DNA of 64,000 bases, from assembly GCA_025769875.1 (NCBI GenBank), contig JAGFNK010000208.1, positions 21,575 to 85,574 on the forward strand. The letters are read 5' to 3'. Each line of letters begins with the position of its first letter. The first letter of the stretch is position 1. The notes beneath the pieces were generated by a model that saw nothing but the letters and a program-made list of their open reading frames with translations, had not been told where the DNA came from and did no database searches. This document shows positions 58,591 through 64,000 of the stretch, in pieces. Origin of the DNA: Russula earlei. Its lineage: Eukaryota; Basidiomycota; Agaricomycetes; Russulales; Russulaceae. Both the position numbers and the translations under genes were made by a program.

Positions 58591-58704
58591 GACGCGACCA
58601 TTGATCTTATTTAAGGCACTTTGGAGCCTTAACATAAGTCGAGCTTCTATCACAGACATCGCTGTGAAAGCGAACCAGAAATAGGCAGGAAGCCTAAAGA
58701 CTAG

Positions 58705-60813
58705 GATCTAGTCATCATATGGTCAGCAACCTACGCTGAAGTAGTCAAGGGGGAGAATCTATACAGACCTCTCCACGACAAGAAGAAGGTGTACTACGTG
58801 ACTCTCGACGAGCAGCACGGTTGGACACACACATACTTCTGTAAAGACCCCTACTGTCATTGGCATAGACAGTGGTAAGAGGGCAGACAAGTCCCGACTC
58901 CCTAGGAAAGGCAGTGGCGAGTGGACAAACTGGAAATCGAAGGAGAACATAGCATACGCGTAAAGTTCAACCAGAAATCAAAGCAAGGAACCAAATTTGG
59001 TTGGTTCAAAGCTAGAGAGAGGGACGATCTACCCTCAGGAATCAAAGGAACTGCCATCTGGTGTTGGGCAGACCAGGAAGGGCCTAACAGATATGAGGTC
59101 CGATACAAAGGAAGCTACCTTCCTTGTGAATACATCAATGATCAGTGGTACTTTATTGATTACCACAAAGGACGTCCCTACGCAGGAGAGGACGAAGACA
59201 TCGACGAATATAAGGTCCTAGGTTTAGGAACCAGGACAGATCCTTATACTACTCATTGGGAACCCAGAAACCCAGTAGTAGATGACCCAGCTCCATTGAT
59301 ACAAAAGTCATCAAGTGGAGAAACAGAACAGTCGGACCCTCCAACTACAGATCTGAAAGCAGAAGCACCAGAAGTATTGGAGCTAGCTGAAAGACTAGAG
59401 CAGACAGTACACATCTCGCCCATTGAACCAACAATCGTTGAAGAGCCAGAAGAATCAGTCGAAATGGCTACCATTGCAGCCACGCAGACAGCCACCATTG
59501 CCACGCAGACAGCAGGTGGAAGAGCAGGGCCCACCATTGTAGTAAACCCTGGAGGTGGTCTACCTGGAGCAGGAGGACCACCTGGAGGTGGAGGAGTCCC
59601 CTTCGGACCCGGAGGTCCCCCAGTACCAGGAGGAGGCCCACCTGGAGGAGGCCCTCCAGCAGGGGGACCACCAGCAGCACCTCCTGTAGGACCAGGGGCG
59701 AATCTGGCACCTCAGCCGGCACCAGGCCCCCATGGGGGCAACAGATCTCTAAAAGGAGACCCTCCTGAAGTCTTCAAAGGAGACAGGAAAAAGACGAAGT
59801 ACTTTGTCCAGGATTTCAATCTATGGAATCTGCTCAACAGCGACAACCCGACCATGACTATTCCAATGAAGCGAGTAGCCCTAGCTCTCACCTATATCAA
59901 AGGAGAGAAAGTGCATGAACGGGTGGTCAATCAAACGAACCTGGTAGAAGCAAAAAGAAATGGGGACCCGCCGTCTCCTTATGCACCAGTACAGCTAGAT
60001 CCAACTGACATGCTCTTTTGGACCGAATTTGTGGATGACTTCTTCAGAGAATTCAAAGACACCACAGAGCCTGAAGACACTTTCATGGAGCTACAACAAT
60101 TGTCCATGTCTAAAGCAGCATCGCTGGATGACTATACCAGCAAGTTCCTTGTTCTGCTCAGTAAAGCAGGATGGGACCAGAATTCACCAGGAGCAGTAGA
60201 AGCCTACAAGGCTGGACTAATCACCTGGCTGGTGCGACGAATCTACAATCGACCAGTTAGAGATATACCTGCCATCAATGATCTATGAGCATGGATCAAT
60301 GCTGCTAGGGAAGAACAGGCCAGAGACCAGCTCATGAAAGCCAATATTGGATCTGGAGGTGGATCGTTGACCACCAGGGAAAATCGCATGAAATCCCTAC
60401 AGGTTGGGAAAAGGCGAAACCAAAGAGATCCGAATGCAATGGAAGTGGACTCAGTATCCACTGATGCAGCAAGGACCAAGCGACGTCCTCCTCTGACAGA
60501 GGAAAAGAAGAAACTGCTAGCAGAAGGGAAATGCTTCATCTGCAAGAAAGCAGGACATATCAGTCGGAACTGTCCTGACAAGGACAGAGTCAAGAAGAAA
60601 TCAAGTAACCCAAGGGACAAAGGGAAAGCTCGAGCTCTGGAAACAGAGAAGGAGGATGACTCAGGGGATAGTGGAAATGAAAGCACTGTCTCCGGACGAT
60701 CTACATCTCCTCCTCCTACCTATAACAAGAGCTCCTCCTCGGCGTCCATAAAGAAGATGTCCACCAAACAAAAGGAGGACTTGTTGGAAGAACTGATGGA
60801 ACAGGGTTTTTAG
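58705..60813 (+). pseudogene. Gag of copy 1, with premature stops
   Basis: The same frame runs from 58705 to 60813. N-terminal part VVKGENLYRPLHDKKKVYYV, with a Cys/His cluster (FCKDPYCHWH), is cut by TAA (58876-58878) and TAG (58903-58905). Then a Gly/Pro-rich segment, the capsid-like core (KVHERVVNQTNLVEAK; EFKDTTEPEDTFMELQQLS), a TGA at 60286-60288, and a CCHC zinc knuckle CFICKKAGHISRNC. No in-frame ATG exists between 58705 and about 59464. TAG at 60811 ends the frame. Confidence 0.85.
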
Positions 60814-60851
60814 GAACACCTAAGTCGACGGCCTGGCTTAGGAAGAATAGT

Positions 60852-62280
60852 GTGTTGCAAGTGTACATTAGAAGACTGAATGCTATGAATATTCCGTTCA
60901 CTTTCGTCACTGCACACACAACGGCCGAGGAATCTGCTCTACTAGACAGTGGAGCAACAGAGAACTTCATCGATCACTCAGCTTGGAAAAGACTGAAGAT
61001 TGGGAAACAAGAACTACATGAACCCATGGTAGTACGAAACGTCGACGGAACCCAGAATAAGCAAGGGGAACTCACCCATTACTGCTGGCTTCGCGTCCGA
61101 TACAAGGAGAAGGAGAGTTTGCAAAGGTTCTATCTCACAGATTTAGGAACGGATCGGGTCATCCTGGGATATCCCTTCCTATATGAATTCGACCCCACCA
61201 TCAACTGGAAGAAAGGACAGCTGATGGAAGGAACGGTACAGATTGAGACTGCTCGATACAAGTACCTGGATCTCTATGTCGCAAAACTCCAAAAGCGAGC
61301 AAGAGATGAAAACCGACAATTGAAGAAAGGGGAAGCCATTTACCTACAAAAGACGACTATTGCTCAGAAGTGGGCCCAGCAGTCGATTAAACCACAGGAA
61401 GGAGAGGATCCCCTTGCCAATGTTCCAAGGCAATTCCACTGCTTTGCCGATGTCTTCTCAGAAGAAAAGTCCCAGAGGTTCCCACCACCAAGGGAACCAG
61501 ACATGCAGATAGAGCTGTTACCTGACGCACCAAAGGAACTAAACTGCAAAGTGTACCCCCTTACACGAGATGAACGAGAATACCTCAAGAAATTCCTAGC
61601 TGATGAAGTAGAGAAGCGATACATCACTCCAGGTCCATCCAGCTACACATCTCCAGTGTTCTTCATTGGCAAGAAGGACAGCAAAGAGAAGAGGATCATT
61701 GTAGACTATCGATGACTAAATCAGTGGACCAGACGAGACAATGAACCTTTACCACATCTGGAACAAGAGGTGGAAAGACTCCGAGGGAAAAAGGTCTTCT
61801 CCAAATTCGATATATGATGGGGATACAATAATGTGCGACTGGCAGAAGGAGATCGCTGGAAGGCAGCCTTCAAGACGCCATATGGAACCTACCTGCCCAA
61901 CGTCATGTATTTTGGGCTCAAGAACGCACCAGCCTTCTTTACTAGGCTGATGAGAAGAGACTTCGGTGACTGGCTGGCCCGATGGGCAGAATACACGGTC
62001 AACTATCTGGATGACTTTGGAATTGCCACGGGGGACAGTCCTGAACAACTAGAAATCCATGAGCAATGTGTCAACGAACTACTCATGCTGATGAAGAAGA
62101 AGTCATACTTCCTGAAACCCCAGAAGTGCCAGTTCATGGTGCGAAAACTAACCATGCTAGGATGGGACATAGACGAAGGGAAGATGAAGATTGAGGCCTC
62201 CAAAGTCCGAGGAATCATGGACTGGCCTCGGGAAATCAAGGACGTACACGAAGTGCGCAAGGTCATGGGAGTGTTACCGA
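60852..62280 (+). pseudogene. Protease and partial reverse transcriptase of copy 1
   Basis: Aspartic protease site LLDSGATENFIDHSAW near 60940-60990; RT from SSYTSPVFFIGKKDSKEKRI, LNQWTRRDNEPLP, GTYLPNVMYFGLKNAPAFFT and YLDDFGIATGD, the YxDD active site. TGA codons at 61713-61715 and 61815-61817 break the frame. The sequence ends at VRKVMGVL, where LTR 2 starts. Confidence 0.9.
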
Positions 62281-62796
62281 GTGGTTTGGGGTCCGGAAGA
62301 TGCCGGAACACCTGAACTATGGACTGCATCGTTTGCATTATGCGTGCGTCAGATCTTGATCGTTTATGTTCCTTGATATCACATTCGGAGCGCGTTGATC
62401 GTATCTTTCAGAAGATGTACTGAAGAAGCAATGAGTAGCATTGCTTCTGTCCCAGATGTTCCTGTACCGCCACGTACGTCGATTCCTTGATTGGGGAAGC
62501 ACTTAATGCTTCCAGCACCGAGATCATTTACATAGAAGCAACCTCGCTTCTATGAGCCATGTTTTGCTTCTATAGCACCGACTAGTACTACAGTAGTACA
62601 AACCTTATCCCTGTAGGGCTATATAAAGCCCCCAGTCGTAACAGTTGAGCCCTAAGCTCGACTTAGTTTGCCAATCCCAAACAGTTGACTCCTACCCCGT
62701 CTGCAGAGCCCCTCTCATCTTGTTGTCATACTCTAGAAGGATCTAACACTCCTTCCCCTCCACGAGTATTGCTTGCTTGACTCAAGCATATCTGCA
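62272..62796 (+). repeat. Long terminal repeat 2 (525 bp)
   Basis: Same ends and length as LTR 1. Differences between the two are a few percent and mostly C/T or G/A, many at CpG sites (for example gagcgtgttgatcat against gagcgcgttgatcgt). TATA box at about 62620-62627. Confidence 0.92.
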
Positions 62797-62929
62797 TTGG
62801 TAGGACGCGTTTATAGACGCGACCATTGATCTTATTTAAGGCACTTTGGAGCCTTAACATAAGTCGAGCTTCTATCACAGACATCGCTGTGAAAGCGAAC
62901 CAGAAATAGGCAGGAAGCCTAAAGACTAG

Positions 62930-64000
62930 GATCTAGTCATCATACGGTCAGCAACCTACGCTGAAGTAGTCAAGGGGGAGAATCTATACAGACCTCTCCA
63001 CGACAAGAAGAAGGTGTACTACGTGACTCTCGACGAGCAGCACGGTTGGACACACGCATACTTCTGTAAAGACCCCTACTGTCATTGGCATAGACAGTGG
63101 TAAGAGGGCAGACAAGTCCCGACTCCCTAGGAAAGGAAGTGGCGAGTGGACAAACTGGAAATCGAGGGAGAACATAGCATACGCGTAAAGTTCAACCAGA
63201 AATCAAAGCAAGGAACCAAATTCGGTTGGTTCAAAGCTAGAGAGAGGGACGATCTACCCTCAGGAATCAAAGGAACTGCCATCTGGTGTTGGGCAGACCA
63301 GGAAGGGCCTAACAGATACGAGGTCCGATACAAAGGAAGCTACCTTCCTTGTGAATACATCAACGATCAGTGGTACTTTATTGATTACCACAAAGGACGT
63401 CCCTACGCAGGAGAGGACGAAGACATCGACGAATATAAGGTCCTAGGTTTAGGAACCAGGACAGATCCTTATACTACTCATGGGAACCCAGAAGTCAAGT
63501 AGTAGACGACCCAGCTCCATTGATACAAAAGTCATCAAGTGGAGAAACAGAACAGTCGGACCCTCCGACTACAGATCAGAAAGCAGAAGCACCAGAAGTA
63601 TTGGAGCTAGCTGAAAGACTAGAGCAGACAGTACACGTCTCGCCCATTGAACCAACAATCGTTGAAGAACCAGAAGAATCAGTCGAAATGGCTACCATTG
63701 CAGCAACGCAGACAGCCACCATTGCCACCCAGACAGCAGGTGGAAGAGCAGGGCCCGCCATCATAGTAAACCCTGGAGGAGGTCCACCCGGAGCAGGAGG
63801 ACCACCTGGAGGTGGAGGAGTCCCCTTCGGACCCGCAGGTCCACCAGTACCAGGAGGAGGCCCACCTGGAGGAGGCCCTCCAGCAGGGGGACCACCAGCA
63901 GCACCTCCTGTAGGACCAGGGGCGAATCTGGCACCTCAGCCGGCACCGGGCCCCCATGGGGGCAACGGATCTCTAAAAGGAGACCCTCCTGAGTCTTCAA
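62930..64000 (+). pseudogene. Gag of copy 2, with premature stops and deletions
   Basis: Carries the same TAA (63101-63103) and TAG (63128-63130) as copy 1. A further base is missing near 63480-63490 (catggg against cattggg), which shifts the frame so that the product ends at NPEVK, and another is missing near 63992 (cctgagtc against cctgaagtc). It cannot make full-length gag as read. Confidence 0.85.

Larger units (their letters stand above)
58047..62271 (+). mobile_element. Ty3/gypsy LTR retrotransposon, copy 1, truncated in reverse transcriptase
   Basis: Order: LTR (58047-58571), putative primer site (58573), gag with zinc knuckle, protease, then reverse transcriptase broken at 62271 by the LTR of copy 2. 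No RNase H or integrase in this copy within the window. Gag lies in frame 1 and pol in another frame, so expression would need a ribosomal shift. Three TGA stops break the frames. The element is dead. Confidence 0.93.
62272..64000 (+). mobile_element. Ty3/gypsy LTR retrotransposon, copy 2, runs off the window
   Basis: LTR 2 is followed by the same leader, N-terminal gag region and gag as copy 1, in the same orientation. The window ends inside gag, so pol and the second LTR cannot be seen. Confidence 0.92.

Overview
The window is nuclear DNA of a filamentous basidiomycete, most likely an agaricomycete. The reading is based on genes cut by many short GT-AG introns (about 43-90 bases, often starting gtacgt, gtgagt or gtgcgt), a fungal STAND receptor with an N-terminal Goodbye domain, the fungal proteins ATG27, DUO1, HSP12 and AIM41, and a Ty3/gypsy retrotransposon. 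A Rhizoctonia-like fungus would fit, but that is a guess. I spliced the genes by eye and checked phase across junctions; 'in frame' means the spliced length is a multiple of three.

Layout. 1-3423 (-): Goodbye-NACHT-ankyrin STAND (NLR-like) receptor running off the left edge. 3.9-14.4 kb, compact housekeeping block: a membrane-anchored coiled-coil protein (-), PAM16 (-), RNA polymerase I subunit RPA43 (+), tRNA-Gln(CUG) (-), DASH subunit DUO1 (+) and DEAD-box helicase DBP10 (+). 14.4-23.3 kb, accessory: an unrecognised gene at 15.7 kb, its decayed copy at 19-20 kb, a dispersed repeat, and a protein with an RNase H1-type N-terminal domain. 23.3-41.6 kb: ATG27 (-), an ataxin-3 deubiquitinase (+), a small unknown gene (-), HSP12 (-) with a TGACGT promoter cluster, NAD kinase (+), queuosine salvage protein (-), AIM41 (+) and HRD1 (-). 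42.4-56.3 kb: amidohydrolase (+), RDH54/RAD54B-type repair translocase (+), tRNA-Ser(GCU) (+), dynactin subunit 2 (+), decayed mobile DNA, and a Smr-domain protein (+). 56.9-64 kb: retroelement graveyard, with an old gag-like ORF broken by an LTR element that is itself broken in reverse transcriptase by a second copy in the same orientation.

The genes are mostly independent housekeeping units. There is a loose theme of ubiquitin and stress biology (HRD1, ataxin-3, ATG27, HSP12) and of chromosome and ribosome work (DUO1, RDH54, RPA43, DBP10), but no clear cluster.

Two observations colour the annotation. First, at least seven conserved genes need removal of one extra base to read through, while nine others splice perfectly; this looks like insertion error in the assembly more than biology. 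Second, the retrotransposon has three TGA stops, each explained by CGA to TGA, and most LTR differences are CpG transitions, the mark of methylation-driven decay.
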